Source of the DNA: Myxococcales bacterium
GTDB lineage: Bacteria > Myxococcota_A > UBA9160 > UBA4427
Length of the DNA stretch: 57,330 nt
Reading direction: 5' to 3'
NCBI GenBank assembly: GCA_022563535.1
Contig: JADFNE010000027.1
Coordinates: 1-57,330, forward strand
Shown: positions 10,412 through 18,912 of the stretch, piece by piece
Layout: every line of letters begins with the position of its first letter
Numbering within the stretch: position 1 is the stretch's first letter
Notes under the pieces: generated by a model
The model's input: only the letters and a program-made list of their open reading frames with translations
Database searches by the model: none
What the model was told of the DNA's origin: nothing
Position numbers and translations under genes: made by a program

Positions 10412-11707
10412 ATGGCCGAGCTCTCCCGCCTGGATGCGATCTACCAAAAGAGCCTCGACTGCGTTCACTGCGGCCTGTGTCTGTCTGCTTGCCCCACCTA
10501 TCTCGCGACGGGACAAGAGAATGCATCGCCTCGGGGCCGCATCTATCTCATGCGCGGCGTCGTCGAAGGTAGAATTCCCTTGGCGGGACTCGCCGCCGAA
10601 GAAGCGTTCAGATGCGTAGGTTGCCGCGCCTGCGAAACCGCGTGTCCCTCGGGTGTCGAATACGGTTCCATGCTCGAGTTGATGCGTGAGGAAGTCGACC
10701 AGCAGGGGCTGCGAGACGGATGGCCGCGCAGCATCGAGCGGTTTGCGTTGCGCCAGATCGTCCCCAAACGATGGCGACTGCACGCCCTCGTCTCTCTGCT
10801 CGGTCTTGCCCAGCGCTCAGGTCTTGATCGCTTCGTCTTATCGTTGTTGTCGAAGCTTTCGCTGCTGCCCGAATCCGTGCGCCATGCCCATGGCTTCATG
10901 CCGGATATCCCCTCTCGGCGCGCTCGCCGACCGCTCCCAATCCACACTCCTGCGATCGGCGAACGGCGGGGTTGCGTCGCATTTCTCGCGGGTTGTGTGA
11001 TGCACGAGATCTTTCCGGATGTGAATCGCGCCACGGTGCGGGTGCTCGCTGAAAACGGTTACGACGTTTTGGTGCCCAGAGCCCAGGGTTGTTGCGGCGC
11101 ATTGCATGCCCACACTGGAGACTCCGAGACCGCTCATCGCCTGGCGGAGCGCAACGCCGCTGCTTTCGCTGAACATTCGATCGACGCCCTGGTGGTGAAC
11201 TCGGCCGGCTGCGGAACCGCTTTGCGAGAGGCCGAGGCGTGGATCGGCGAAGAGGGCCGCGCGCTCGCAGAAAAAGTTCGAGACGTCTGCGAGTTCCTCG
11301 ACGAAGTGGGCCTGCGATTTCCCGAGAACCCCAACGACAGACCACCGATTCGGATCTGTTACGACGATCCCTGTCATCTGATTCACACGCAAGGCGTCGC
11401 CAAGGCGCCCCGGCGTTTGCTCGAATCGCTGCCCGGAGTGGAGTTGGTCGCGCACGAAAATCCCGACCACTGCTGCGGCGCCGCCGGAATTTACAATCTC
11501 ACTCAGCGCGAACTCTCCGGACAAATCCTGGAAGAGAAGATGAACTCACTCGCACAGGTGAATCCCGACCTGATCGCGACCGGCAATCCGGGTTGCATGA
11601 TGCAGTTGCGACGCGGAGTCGAGGAACGGGGGATGAAGACCCGGGTGCAGCATCCGATCGAGTTGATCGCCGCGCTCTATCCAATCGGTCCCACGGAGTC
11701 CCGCTGA
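10412..11707 (+). CDS. glcF: Glycolate oxidase iron-sulfur subunit GlcF
   Basis: The 431-residue product has two 4Fe-4S ferredoxin motifs near its N-terminus (CVHCGLCLSACP and CVGCRACETACP) and two CCG domains further on (GCCGALHAHTGD and HCCGAAGIYN), the standard GlcF layout. It should pass electrons from the GlcD/GlcE flavins towards the quinone pool at the inner membrane face. It starts four bases after the glcE stop. With glcD and glcE it completes a glycolate dehydrogenase; glcB, glcG and the transporter glcA are not in the window. Confidence 0.95.
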   Translation: MAELSRLDAIYQKSLDCVHCGLCLSACPTYLATGQENASPRGRIYLMRGVVEGRIPLAGLAAEEAFRCVGCRACETACPSGVEYGSMLELMREEVDQQGLRDGWPRSIERFALRQIVPKRWRLHALVSLLGLAQRSGLDRFVLSLLSKLSLLPESVRHAHGFMPDIPSRRARRPLPIHTPAIGERRGCVAFLAGCVMHEIFPDVNRATVRVLAENGYDVLVPRAQGCCGALHAHTGDSETAHRLAERNAAAFAEHSIDALVVNSAGCGTALREAEAWIGEEGRALAEKVRDVCEFLDEVGLRFPENPNDRPPIRICYDDPCHLIHTQGVAKAPRRLLESLPGVELVAHENPDHCCGAAGIYNLTQRELSGQILEEKMNSLAQVNPDLIATGNPGCMMQLRRGVEERGMKTRVQHPIELIAALYPIGPTESR

Positions 11708-11738
11708 ACCGAAGTCGAAACCGCGAGATCCGGCCGCG

Positions 11739-12603
11739 TCATTGCGGCGATCCGTCGCTCCCCAGCAACTCGATCTGGGCATCTCGCCATTGGGTTTCGA
11801 GATCCTGATAGATCAGCGGAAGGTAGTCGGTGCTGAGGCCCAGCTCGAGCCAGGCGTCATGGTTCAGTGGCGCCACCAGGTGCTCTCCATTGCTCCCCAT
11901 GGCCCGAGCTTCGACGAGAAATTCCGAAACGTGGAGGATGTTTGCGACCCGAGGAAAACGCTTTGTTCGGGAGGGAGTGTGATGGGCGTTGACCGCCTCG
12001 ACCAGCGCGTCGGGGAGACCCCAGAGTTGCAGGAGTTCGCGACCTACGTCCGCGTGGTCGAAGCCGAAGATCCCGCGCTCGGCTTCGGAGAGATATTGAT
12101 GATCATTGATACAGCGATTCATGAGTCGTTTGAGCTTCCGGCCGCCGCGCAGGTAGATCACGATGCTTCCGATATCGTGCAGCAAGCCCGCTACAAAGAA
12201 ACGTTCGACGTTGTCTTCTCCGCAGTGAACCGCCAGTAGTCGTGCACACACTGCGGTCGCCAGACAGTGCCGCCAATAGGATTGGCATGTCGACGAACTC
12301 GATCGAGATGTCCTCGAACATCTCGATCACACAGGTCGCCAGGGCAAGGTCGCGTAGCTGTTGGGTTCCCACCAGGGAGATGGCTCGGGAAATCGTGTCG
12401 ATTTGTCCTGGGAAGGAAAACAGAGAGCTGTTGATCAGTCGCAACAGGCGGGTGGTCAAGCCCGGGTCTTGCATCACAACCTTGGCAATCTCTTCCGATG
12501 AAGAACTCGGCTTGGCGACCACCCGGTTTACGAGTTCGAAAATCTCGGGGAGGGACTGGATCTCCGGAGTGCCTCGGACGAATTCGGCGGCGGTTGCCTT
12601 CAC
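11739..12603 (-). pseudogene. HDOD-domain signalling protein, split by a frameshift near 12280
   Basis: Two minus-strand frames make one HDOD domain. The first runs from a GTG at 12603 (VKATAAEF...) to DMP near 12283 and contains LLRLINSSLF and QLRDLALATC. The second continues, one base shifted, with YWRHCLATAVCARLL and LLHDIGSIVIYL down to 11739. Removing one A from the CCAATCC run (plus 12279-12285) restores a continuous protein of about 287 residues. HDOD proteins are non-catalytic HD relatives in bacterial signalling. The GTG overlaps the upstream stop as GTGA, supporting that start. The shift may be a real lesion or a sequencing error. Confidence 0.8.
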
Positions 12604-12941
12604 TCGGTAGCCTTGGGGCCTGTAGCACTGCATTCGCGCGCATGGTTCAGACATTCGTCGAACACCGCTCGAGCAAAATCATCGTCGAGATTGACATGGC
12701 GGAAGCGGCCGGTGATTTCTCTCTCTTGTTCTCTCGTGAGTGGCGGCAGTTCCGGAGCACAATTGTGCTCTTCAAATGAATCGTCGGTCACGTACACAAT
12801 CGGAATCAGAGCGGTCTCCAGGACTTCGAGCAAGCGATCGGTCAGCTCGGTCTTGGCACCGATCAACATGCGCCCCTGGCGATCCATGGCATCGCTATCG
12901 AGGATCATGCCGGGTGACAAATTCGTTCGAAGTACCCGCAA
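12600..12941 (-). CDS. Small conserved protein preceding the HDOD gene
   Basis: The frame is open much further upstream, but that part is antisense to folP; only the last 113 residues look real. A TTG at 12941 follows a GGGGGCAAAG stretch and opens with RVLRTNLSPGMILDSDAMD.QGRML, a pattern often seen at the start of HD-GYP and HDOD regulators (xxLxPGMxLxxDVxDxxGxxLL). The tail is charged and ends 4 bp inside the HDOD start (GTGA), so the two are translationally coupled. It may act as a separate input module for the HDOD protein. No catalytic motif is seen. Confidence 0.6.
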   Translation of the reverse strand: MRVLRTNLSPGMILDSDAMDRQGRMLIGAKTELTDRLLEVLETALIPIVYVTDDSFEEHNCAPELPPLTREQEREITGRFRHVNLDDDFARAVFDECLNHARECSATGPKATE

Positions 12942-13109
12942 TCTTTGCCCCCATCTGCTGTACGCATACACGCGCCAGAGCCTCTCGGGCCTGTCGGCGT
13001 ATCGTCTGCGGCACTGAAACTCGAAGAAGGTGGCTACTTGTTCCACGTTACCGTCGAGCGATGTCGAGTGAGTTCGTATTGGCCGAATGCCGGAGAGGGG
13101 GTAGGGTTG

Positions 13110-14027
13110 ATGTCTCATTTTGAAATGTCGGAGTGCCAGACCATGCCCAGACGATCTTCCATGCGCGCTCCAGAACTCGTGGGCATCTTGAATATCACCG
13201 AGGATTCGTTCTCGGACGGCGGCCAATTTCTCGCACCCGATCGTGCGGTCGATCACGCTCGTCATCTGATGGACAGCGGCGCAAGGCTCGTCGAACTCGG
13301 TCCCGCGTCCAGTCATCCAGATGCACAGAAGGTTGGGGCCGATCTCGAGATCTCGCGCCTCGAATCCGTGGTCGGCGCTCTGGTCGAAGCGAATATTCCC
13401 TTCGGAGTCGATTCGTTCGAAACCGCTACCCAACGTTGGTCTCTCGCCGGGGGGGCTTCGATGCTCAACGACATCCAGGGTTTTGCGGACGAGAAATTCT
13501 GGGACGAACTTGCAGATCACAGCTGCGATCTGGTGGTGATGCATTCAATCCAGGGGCGCGGCCCTGCCACCCGCGCGCCCGCACAGAAGGGGCCGATACT
13601 GGATCACGTGCTCGCCTTCTTCGAGACTCGGCTCGCCAGTCTCGAGCGGGCGGGAATTGCGCGCGAGCGAATTGTGGTGGACCCCGGCATGGGGTTCTTC
13701 CTGGGTGCAAGTCCGGAGCCATCCCTTGCGGTGCTGCGAGAGCTTTCCCGACTGCGCCGGGAGGTTGGATGCAGGGTTCTCATTTCGGTATCTCGCAAAT
13801 CGTTTCTGGGTGCGCTTTGTTCGGATCCTCGGACTGGAAGCGAGCGCCCCATTGCGGAGCGTCTGCCCGCGACATTGGCAGCTGAACTCTTTGCCGCGCG
13901 CCAGGGTGTGGATTGGATTCGAACCCACGATGTAAAGAGCCTGAGCGATGTCCTCCAGACCAGCCTCGTCCTCGAAGGCGAGTCGTTCTTCGCACCCCAC
14001 GCTCTCAATTCGGATTTGTTAGATTAA
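13110..14027 (+). CDS. folP: Dihydropteroate synthase of the Sul-like group
   Basis: From the ATG at 13110 (purine-rich GAGAGGGGGTAGGG upstream) the protein has 305 residues with GILNITEDSFSDGG (25-38), GPASSHPDA (64-72), DSFETATQR (101-109), LNDIQGF (119-125), VVMHS, DPGMGFFLG (191-199) and SVSRKSFLG (226-234). The reaction is condensation of p-aminobenzoate with the pterin pyrophosphate in folate synthesis. The segments GPASSHPDA, LNDIQGF and DPGMGFFLG follow the Sul1/Sul2 sulfonamide-insensitive enzymes, as I remember them, rather than the canonical ESTRPGA type. It is a single chromosomal copy without mobile context. Resistance is not shown by sequence alone. Confidence 0.85.
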   Translation: MSHFEMSECQTMPRRSSMRAPELVGILNITEDSFSDGGQFLAPDRAVDHARHLMDSGARLVELGPASSHPDAQKVGADLEISRLESVVGALVEANIPFGVDSFETATQRWSLAGGASMLNDIQGFADEKFWDELADHSCDLVVMHSIQGRGPATRAPAQKGPILDHVLAFFETRLASLERAGIARERIVVDPGMGFFLGASPEPSLAVLRELSRLRREVGCRVLISVSRKSFLGALCSDPRTGSERPIAERLPATLAAELFAARQGVDWIRTHDVKSLSDVLQTSLVLEGESFFAPHALNSDLLD

Positions 14028-14060
14028 ACCGACGAAACCGGGTAAAGGAGATCACTCCCC

Positions 14061-15554
14061 ATGAGTCTCAACCTCGGAAGTATTCTGCAAGCGAGTTGCG
14101 CCGATCGACCTGACTCCAAGGCGCTCCGGCTGGGCGAGTTCTCGATGAGCTACGCCGAACTCGATGCGGCAGCGCGCGGTGTTGCCAGCGCCCTGGCTGA
14201 GCGCGGCATAGAGGCCAACGACTGCGTTGCGGTCTTGATTCCGAATGTTCCCGAGTTCACGATTGCCTACTTCGGCATCTTGTACGCCGGAGCGACGGTT
14301 GTTCCCATCAACGTCCTGGCCACCGCGGTCGAAGTCGACTACTTCCTGCGCGACTCGAAGGCCAAGATGTTGATCGCCCACAAGAATTTTGAAGATGTGG
14401 GGACAAAGGGTGCAGCGCTCGCGGACGTTCCCTGTGTGAGCGCCGGCAACGAGGGCGAGGGAACTCTCGCCGAGCTGATGGCGAGTTCGCCGGTCGATGG
14501 CATCTACCCCACATCACCGGACGACACTGCGGTCATCCTCTACACGTCGGGCACCACGGGAAAACCCAAGGGCGCGGAACTCACCCATTCGAACATCCTG
14601 CTCAATTGTGCAATCGTGTCGCCCAAGCTCGTGCCCGTACCCTTGGGACAGGCAAACTACCTCGCGACCCTCCCGCTCTTCCATTCCTTTGGACAGGTGG
14701 TCGTACAGAACGCCAGCATCTCCAGCGGTGGCTGCTTCAGCCTGTTGCCTCGTTTTGATCCGGGCCAGGCGCTCGAGATCATCGAGCGCGACAAGATCAA
14801 CGTGTTTGCCGGAGTTCCGACGATGTACTTTGCCATGCTGCATCACAAGGGCGATCGCAGCTACGACGTCTCGAGCCTGGAGTTCTGTTTGACCGGCGGT
14901 GCGCCGATGCCGATCGAAGTCATGAGCGCCTTCGAGAAGAAATTTGGCGTCACGATCTTCGAGGGCTACGGGCTTTCCGAAACTTCACCGATCGCGAGCT
15001 TCGGCACCCTCGGTCGACCGCGCAAAGCGGGATCCATCGGTTACCCGGTTTGGGGAGTCGAACTGCAGATTGCGGACGAAAAAGGCAAAGCACTCCCGGA
15101 TGGGGAGCGGGGCGAGATCTGCATTCGAGGGCACAACATCATGAAGGGTTACCTCGGTCGCCCCGAAGCCACCGCAGAAGCATTCGAGGGCGGCTGGTTC
15201 CATTCGGGAGACATCGGATATCGCGACGACGACGGCTGCTATTGGATCGTCGACCGCAAGAAGGACATGATCTTGCGCGGCGGCTTCAACGTTTATCCGC
15301 GAGAAGTCGAAGAGGTCCTCTATGCCCATGAAGCGATCGCGGAAGCTGCCGTCGTGGGCGTGCCCCACGAAAGCCACGGAGAAGAAGTCAAGGCCGTCGT
15401 GTCCCTGCTCGCTGGCAAGACCGCGAGCGAAAAGGAAATCATCGCCTTCTGCAAAGAGCGGCTCTCGGCTTACAAATATCCCCGCACCGTAGAGTTCGTG
15501 GACGCCCTGCCCAAAGGACCCTCGGGCAAGATTCTCAAGCGGGAGTTGCGCTGA
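14061..15554 (+). CDS. Long-chain acyl-CoA ligase (AMP-forming)
   Basis: The 497-residue enzyme has the ANL superfamily motifs in order: the phosphate loop YTSGTTGKPKG (about 163-173), EGYGLSETSP, the hinge HSGDIGYRDDDGCYWIVDRKKD, GGFNVYPREVE, and the C-terminal catalytic lysine in PSGKILKREL. It activates a carboxylic acid with ATP and loads it on CoA. AAAGGAGATCA lies 10-17 bases before the ATG, and the gene follows folP after 33 bp. The length fits bacterial FadD-like medium/long-chain ligases, but specificity cannot be read. Confidence 0.9.
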   Translation: MSLNLGSILQASCADRPDSKALRLGEFSMSYAELDAAARGVASALAERGIEANDCVAVLIPNVPEFTIAYFGILYAGATVVPINVLATAVEVDYFLRDSKAKMLIAHKNFEDVGTKGAALADVPCVSAGNEGEGTLAELMASSPVDGIYPTSPDDTAVILYTSGTTGKPKGAELTHSNILLNCAIVSPKLVPVPLGQANYLATLPLFHSFGQVVVQNASISSGGCFSLLPRFDPGQALEIIERDKINVFAGVPTMYFAMLHHKGDRSYDVSSLEFCLTGGAPMPIEVMSAFEKKFGVTIFEGYGLSETSPIASFGTLGRPRKAGSIGYPVWGVELQIADEKGKALPDGERGEICIRGHNIMKGYLGRPEATAEAFEGGWFHSGDIGYRDDDGCYWIVDRKKDMILRGGFNVYPREVEEVLYAHEAIAEAAVVGVPHESHGEEVKAVVSLLAGKTASEKEIIAFCKERLSAYKYPRTVEFVDALPKGPSGKILKRELR

Positions 15555-15650
15555 AGGTTTTGTGGTAGCCGGTATCGGTCGCCCGCTGCTCGGGTCCCGC
15601 ATTCGGATCCCATGAGTGACGCTCAGCCTATCCGGTGACGGTCAGGCGGA

Positions 15651-16007
15651 TTACTTGTTCACGTCATCCAGTGTGGCCGCTGCGTCCTCGGCGCGTCCAC
15701 GTGGTTCGCGATGTTCTTTGCGGCGCGATCGCATGTGTCGCACCTGTTGTTTGAAATTTTCTAGTGCGTCGTGAAGTGCGCGCTCCATCTTGGGTGCGCT
15801 GCGACTGGCGACGATCTCTTGTCCTCGAGCATCACAGGTGATTTTGACTTCGTGCTCGGTGTGGCCCCAGTGGCGGGATGGGTTTCCGGAAATTCTGATA
15901 TCGAGGAGGTCGTTGTGTCCTTGGTCTGCGAGGGCGTGAATGCGCTCCTCGATTTCAGCTCGTTGTTTGTCTCCTACGAATTTGGTCTGGTGCCAATGTA
16001 TTTGCAA
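15651..16007 (-). CDS. hpf: Ribosome hibernation-promoting factor, HPF/YfiA family
   Basis: The 118-residue product begins MQIHWHQTKFVGDKQRAEIEE and continues with the beta-alpha-beta fold of S30AE proteins (HEVKITCDARGQEIVA and then ERALHDALENFKQQVR). It has the short-HPF length without the C-terminal dimerisation domain of long HPF; instead there is a charged tail. Members bind the 30S decoding region and silence ribosomes in stationary phase. It stands alone, with an AGGAGA ribosome binding site upstream. It is not next to rpoN, where hpf often sits. Confidence 0.82.
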   Translation of the reverse strand: MQIHWHQTKFVGDKQRAEIEERIHALADQGHNDLLDIRISGNPSRHWGHTEHEVKITCDARGQEIVASRSAPKMERALHDALENFKQQVRHMRSRRKEHREPRGRAEDAAATLDDVNK

Positions 16008-16313
16008 GTGTTCTCCTTTCCTGTTCGGTTGAGAGTGGCTTGCTGCTGCGCATCTAACAATCGATACCGAAATTGAAAGCGCCGCGCCTCGTCGGTTTTT
16101 TGCCCGGATCAGTGCGCTTTTGGTCGCAACTCTCTCTCAAATTTCTCGGGTTCGATACGGACATTCTTGAGGGGGAATCGAGGCAGGTGGTTTTAACTAG
16201 TGGCTGAGTCGCCCCTGTATAGACGCCGAGAACAGGGTGAACTGAAACTGCTGCCCAGCTGCGCGCAAGCCGCGCAGCTGTGAAAAGTCTCGCAGCGGAA
16301 CCGGAGAAAAGAA
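16008..16313. other. Intergenic region with two hairpins
   Basis: No gene is seen between the HPF start and the thioesterase stop. The stretch should contain the hpf promoter. It also holds two inverted repeats: CCCTGT/ACAGGG at 16213-16218 and 16232-16237, and the strong 10-bp stem described separately. Confidence 0.5.
16256..16280 (-). terminator. Terminator-like hairpin after the thioesterase gene
   Basis: CAGCTGCGCG and CGCGCAGCTG form a perfect 10-bp stem with a 5-base loop, centred about 45 bp past the thioesterase stop on the minus strand. There is no clear T-run after it in either direction, so it may be an imperfect intrinsic terminator or an mRNA 3' stabilising structure. Confidence 0.45.
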
Positions 16314-17021
16314 TCACCTGGGCTCGGATTCTGGTTCGAGGTTGGCGTCGGCAATTTCACCTTTCTGGATGCGCCTCTCTTCTTCGCGTTCCTGGCCTTC
16401 CATATACAAGTCGCTCAAGCGTTCAGCGCTGATGTTTAGGAAGAGGGCATCGGCAGATGCGGTGAGGCGATCTTCCGCAAATACTTTGCCACTCACATAG
16501 GTCTTGCGTCCATCGACGCGATCAATTTGGGCCTTGAAGTGGAGTTCGGTGTTGAGTGGGGTCGGGCGTTTGTAGTTGACCGTCAATTGCGCGGTCATTC
16601 CCGGATTGCCGGTGAGGGAATAGACGTAGCCCAGCACTTCATCGAAGGCGGCGGAGATGAATCCGCCGTGGACACAGGCGGGTGGGCCTTCGAACGCCGG
16701 ACCAAACACCACGCTGCCGTCTACCGTCATCTGGTCGCGATCTGCCATTAGCGAGATTGGCGGTGAAAGTGGGTTTGCGAGGCCGATCAGTGGACTGTGG
16801 TCGAAGAACGCCGCGGCATCCCCCGACAGGGCAGTCTCAGCCCAACCTTCGTACTTGGTGCAGTTGGGATATTCGGCGAGTCGCTTGGAATAACGCTCGA
16901 GAGCGTCGGCGGCTTCTGCCAGATCCGCTTCTGGCGCATCGATCACAACCAGTCGCTGGATCACTTTGCGCATCGCCTGGGCGAGCCGTCGGCGCTCCGC
17001 CCAAGCGCCCGTGGCGTTCAT
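16314..17021 (-). CDS. PaaI-type hotdog-fold thioesterase
   Basis: The first ATG is at 17021, giving 235 residues; a TTG at 17123 would add 34 polar residues of no clear origin. The C-terminal two thirds form a hotdog domain with the hallmark PPACVHGGFISAAFDEVLGY (HGG followed by an acidic residue on the central helix) and a strand LTVNYKRPTPLN. The N-terminal about 80 residues form a separate helical, charged extension. Members hydrolyse acyl-CoA thioesters. It is isolated from the other acyl-CoA genes. Confidence 0.8.
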   Translation of the reverse strand: MNATGAWAERRRLAQAMRKVIQRLVVIDAPEADLAEAADALERYSKRLAEYPNCTKYEGWAETALSGDAAAFFDHSPLIGLANPLSPPISLMADRDQMTVDGSVVFGPAFEGPPACVHGGFISAAFDEVLGYVYSLTGNPGMTAQLTVNYKRPTPLNTELHFKAQIDRVDGRKTYVSGKVFAEDRLTASADALFLNISAERLSDLYMEGQEREEERRIQKGEIADANLEPESEPR

Positions 17022-17392
17022 CGAACTCGCATCCCAATGGGTGAATCTCCGTTCTTGGTCGCTATCGATGCTCACTTCGGAGATTCCCCGCTGTTTGATT
17101 GTGTGACGTTGGACAGCATCCAATGGATCATCGGCTCGCCGTACCGGTCGATGAACTCCAATCCTTCTGCAAAGAGTAGATCACTGCAATTGGGGTCGCG
17201 ATGATTCACAGGAACGTCGATTCCCCGCTGGAACGAATACCGAAGTTGTTTCGAGCGGCAGCAACTGAGATTTTTTTCAAAGAACCGAATGTGGGTGACC
17301 GGATCTGTCACGTTTGAGCGCTTTTATGTCGTGAACTGGAACTCAGCCCCCCTAGAACTCTCAACGGCGGAAACCGCACGGAGTTCTTGGCA
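17022..17392. other. Region upstream of thioesterase, one doubtful small ORF
   Basis: A GTG-started minus-strand frame of 79 codons (17072-17311) lies just upstream of the thioesterase. Its product contains an FFEKNLSCCRSKQ stretch and the phrase LLFAEGLEFIDRYGEPMIHW. It resembles real protein in composition, but I recognise no family and see no good ribosome binding site. The rest should hold divergent promoters. Confidence 0.35.
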
Positions 17393-17452
17393 ATGACAAC
17401 ACCAGCAACAGCACCAGTAACGACGCCAATAACAACAAAGAGGACGCCCTAA
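17393..17452 (+). CDS. Tiny Thr/Pro-rich ORF coupled to the zinc-ribbon gene
   Basis: ATG at 17393 opens 19 codons (8 Thr, 4 Pro, 3 Ala) ending in a TAA that overlaps the next start as TAATG. A GGAG lies about 9 bases before the ATG. This is the arrangement of a leader peptide or a translational coupler. The underlying DNA is a quasi-repeat of ACN codons, so a simple-sequence accident is the alternative. Nothing downstream makes threonine. Confidence 0.35.
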   Translation: MTTPATAPVTTPITTKRTP

Positions 17453-17661
17453 TGATGGCACTCAGAAATTCTCCGAAATCTTGCGAAGTCTGTGGATCCT
17501 CGGCGATCCAGCACGACGAGGTCTTCGCTGCGGGTCGGCTGCTCCTCAGCCAGTGCGATCGCTGTCACCACCGCTGGACCCAGGCTCGACCGTTTCCGGT
17601 CGCGCCCCAGCTCGCCCTCACACGCCGGGTTTCCGTGGCGGAGGTCGCGATGGCTTCGTGA
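17452..17661 (+). CDS. Small zinc-ribbon-like protein
   Basis: A 69-residue protein with two Cys pairs, CEVC (11-14) and CDRCHH (35-40), separated by about 20 residues, which is the spacing of a zinc ribbon. The C-terminal 25 residues are hydrophobic and without a motif. It lies 12 bp before the first ArsA-like ATPase and is probably in the same transcript. It could be a metal-binding or nucleic-acid-binding adaptor. No family name is certain. Confidence 0.55.
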   Translation: MMALRNSPKSCEVCGSSAIQHDEVFAAGRLLLSQCDRCHHRWTQARPFPVAPQLALTRRVSVAEVAMAS

Positions 17662-17673
17662 TATTGTTTCCCC

Positions 17674-18912
17674 ATGCGCCTGGTTCTGTACACCGGTAAG
17701 GGCGGAGTGGGGAAGACTACGACGGCCGCCGCGAGCGCGCTGTGGAGCGCCTCCCAGGGTAAGCGGACTCTGCTGATTTCGGCGGATTCTTCACACAGTC
17801 TGTCCGATGTGCTCGATCGAAAGATCGGCCCCGAACCCATCGTCATCACTGACAACCTGAAGGCGGTCGAAGTCGACTCTCGGGTCGAGATGGGTCGCCA
17901 TTGGGGCAGCATCAGCGACTTTCTCGTTTCGCTGTTTCGCTACCAGGGAATCGAAGGCGTGGTGGCAGAGGAACTCGCCCTGCTGCCGGGTGCCGAAGAA
18001 CTCACGACCCTGCTCGCGGTAGATCGGTTTGCCCAGTCGGGCGAATTCGATTTTGCCGTCGTCGACTGCGCCCCGACCGACACCACATTGCGACTGCTGG
18101 CACTGCCCGATGTGGCGCACAGCAGCCTTCGCTTGTTGCTCAAGATCCAGCGTGCGCTCGCGGGGGTCATGACTCCCCTGGCGCGGAACTTTGTCTCGAT
18201 GCCACTACCGAGCGCCGATGTGTTCGCCGAAGCCGAGGCGTTGCTCTACGCCAAGTTGCGAGCATTGCGGGCCCGAATCATTGATCCACAGACGAGCGTT
18301 CGTCTCGTTGTCACCACGGAGAGAATGGTGATTGAAGAAGCGCGGCGGGCTTTCACCGACCTATGTCTTTTTGGGCTCCGCTGCGACGCCGTCGTGGTCA
18401 ATCGCCTGTTGCCCGAAATCGCTATGCGCGAGCCGTTCTTTCGCGAGTGGGGTGAAGTTCAAGAAGAGCGGCTGGCGGAGATCAGCGAACTATTCGCTCC
18501 GCTCCGATTGCTCCCCGCCGTTCTCGGAGAGGAAGAAATCATCGGCCCGGAGTCGCTGCTGGATCACGGTCGTCGACTCTTTGCCGACTGCCGACCCGAC
18601 GACGTGCTCTCGAGTGCCCGCGCGATTGAATTTCACAGCGAACAGGGTCGCTACTCGGTTTCGATCCCGCTCCCCGGCGCGACCCTCGACAGTGTCGAGA
18701 TCACCAAGGTGGAGGGCGAACTCCTGGTCCGGACAGCATCAGTGTGTCGTGCACTGAGGTTGCCGCGCCGCATGGCAACGCTCGAGGTGACCGAGGCACA
18801 TCTGCGCGATGGGATGCTCTCGGTCTTCTTTCGCAGCGAGCAGGCCCAGGGTGACGTCGATGATGCCTGCGGCCCCCATTCCCCCACGCCGGCGCAGGGG
18901 CCTGATCCGTGA
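17674..18912 (+). CDS. ArsA/Get3-family ATPase, first of a tandem pair
   Basis: The 412-residue ATPase opens with the deviant Walker A motif GKGGVGKTTT (8-17) carrying the signature lysine of the SIMIBI class. A switch I variant (ADSSHSL, about 37-43, where DTAHSL is usual) and switch II VVDCAPTDTTLRLL follow. After about residue 315 it has a beta-rich tail (SVEITKVEGELLVR, LRLPRRMATLEV) like the HSP20-like domain of bacterial ArsA homologues. I see no CxxC dimer zinc site or arsenite Cys triad. It probably targets membrane proteins or acts in the envelope, not in arsenic export. The stop overlaps the next start as GTGA. Confidence 0.85.
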   Translation: MRLVLYTGKGGVGKTTTAAASALWSASQGKRTLLISADSSHSLSDVLDRKIGPEPIVITDNLKAVEVDSRVEMGRHWGSISDFLVSLFRYQGIEGVVAEELALLPGAEELTTLLAVDRFAQSGEFDFAVVDCAPTDTTLRLLALPDVAHSSLRLLLKIQRALAGVMTPLARNFVSMPLPSADVFAEAEALLYAKLRALRARIIDPQTSVRLVVTTERMVIEEARRAFTDLCLFGLRCDAVVVNRLLPEIAMREPFFREWGEVQEERLAEISELFAPLRLLPAVLGEEEIIGPESLLDHGRRLFADCRPDDVLSSARAIEFHSEQGRYSVSIPLPGATLDSVEITKVEGELLVRTASVCRALRLPRRMATLEVTEAHLRDGMLSVFFRSEQAQGDVDDACGPHSPTPAQGPDP

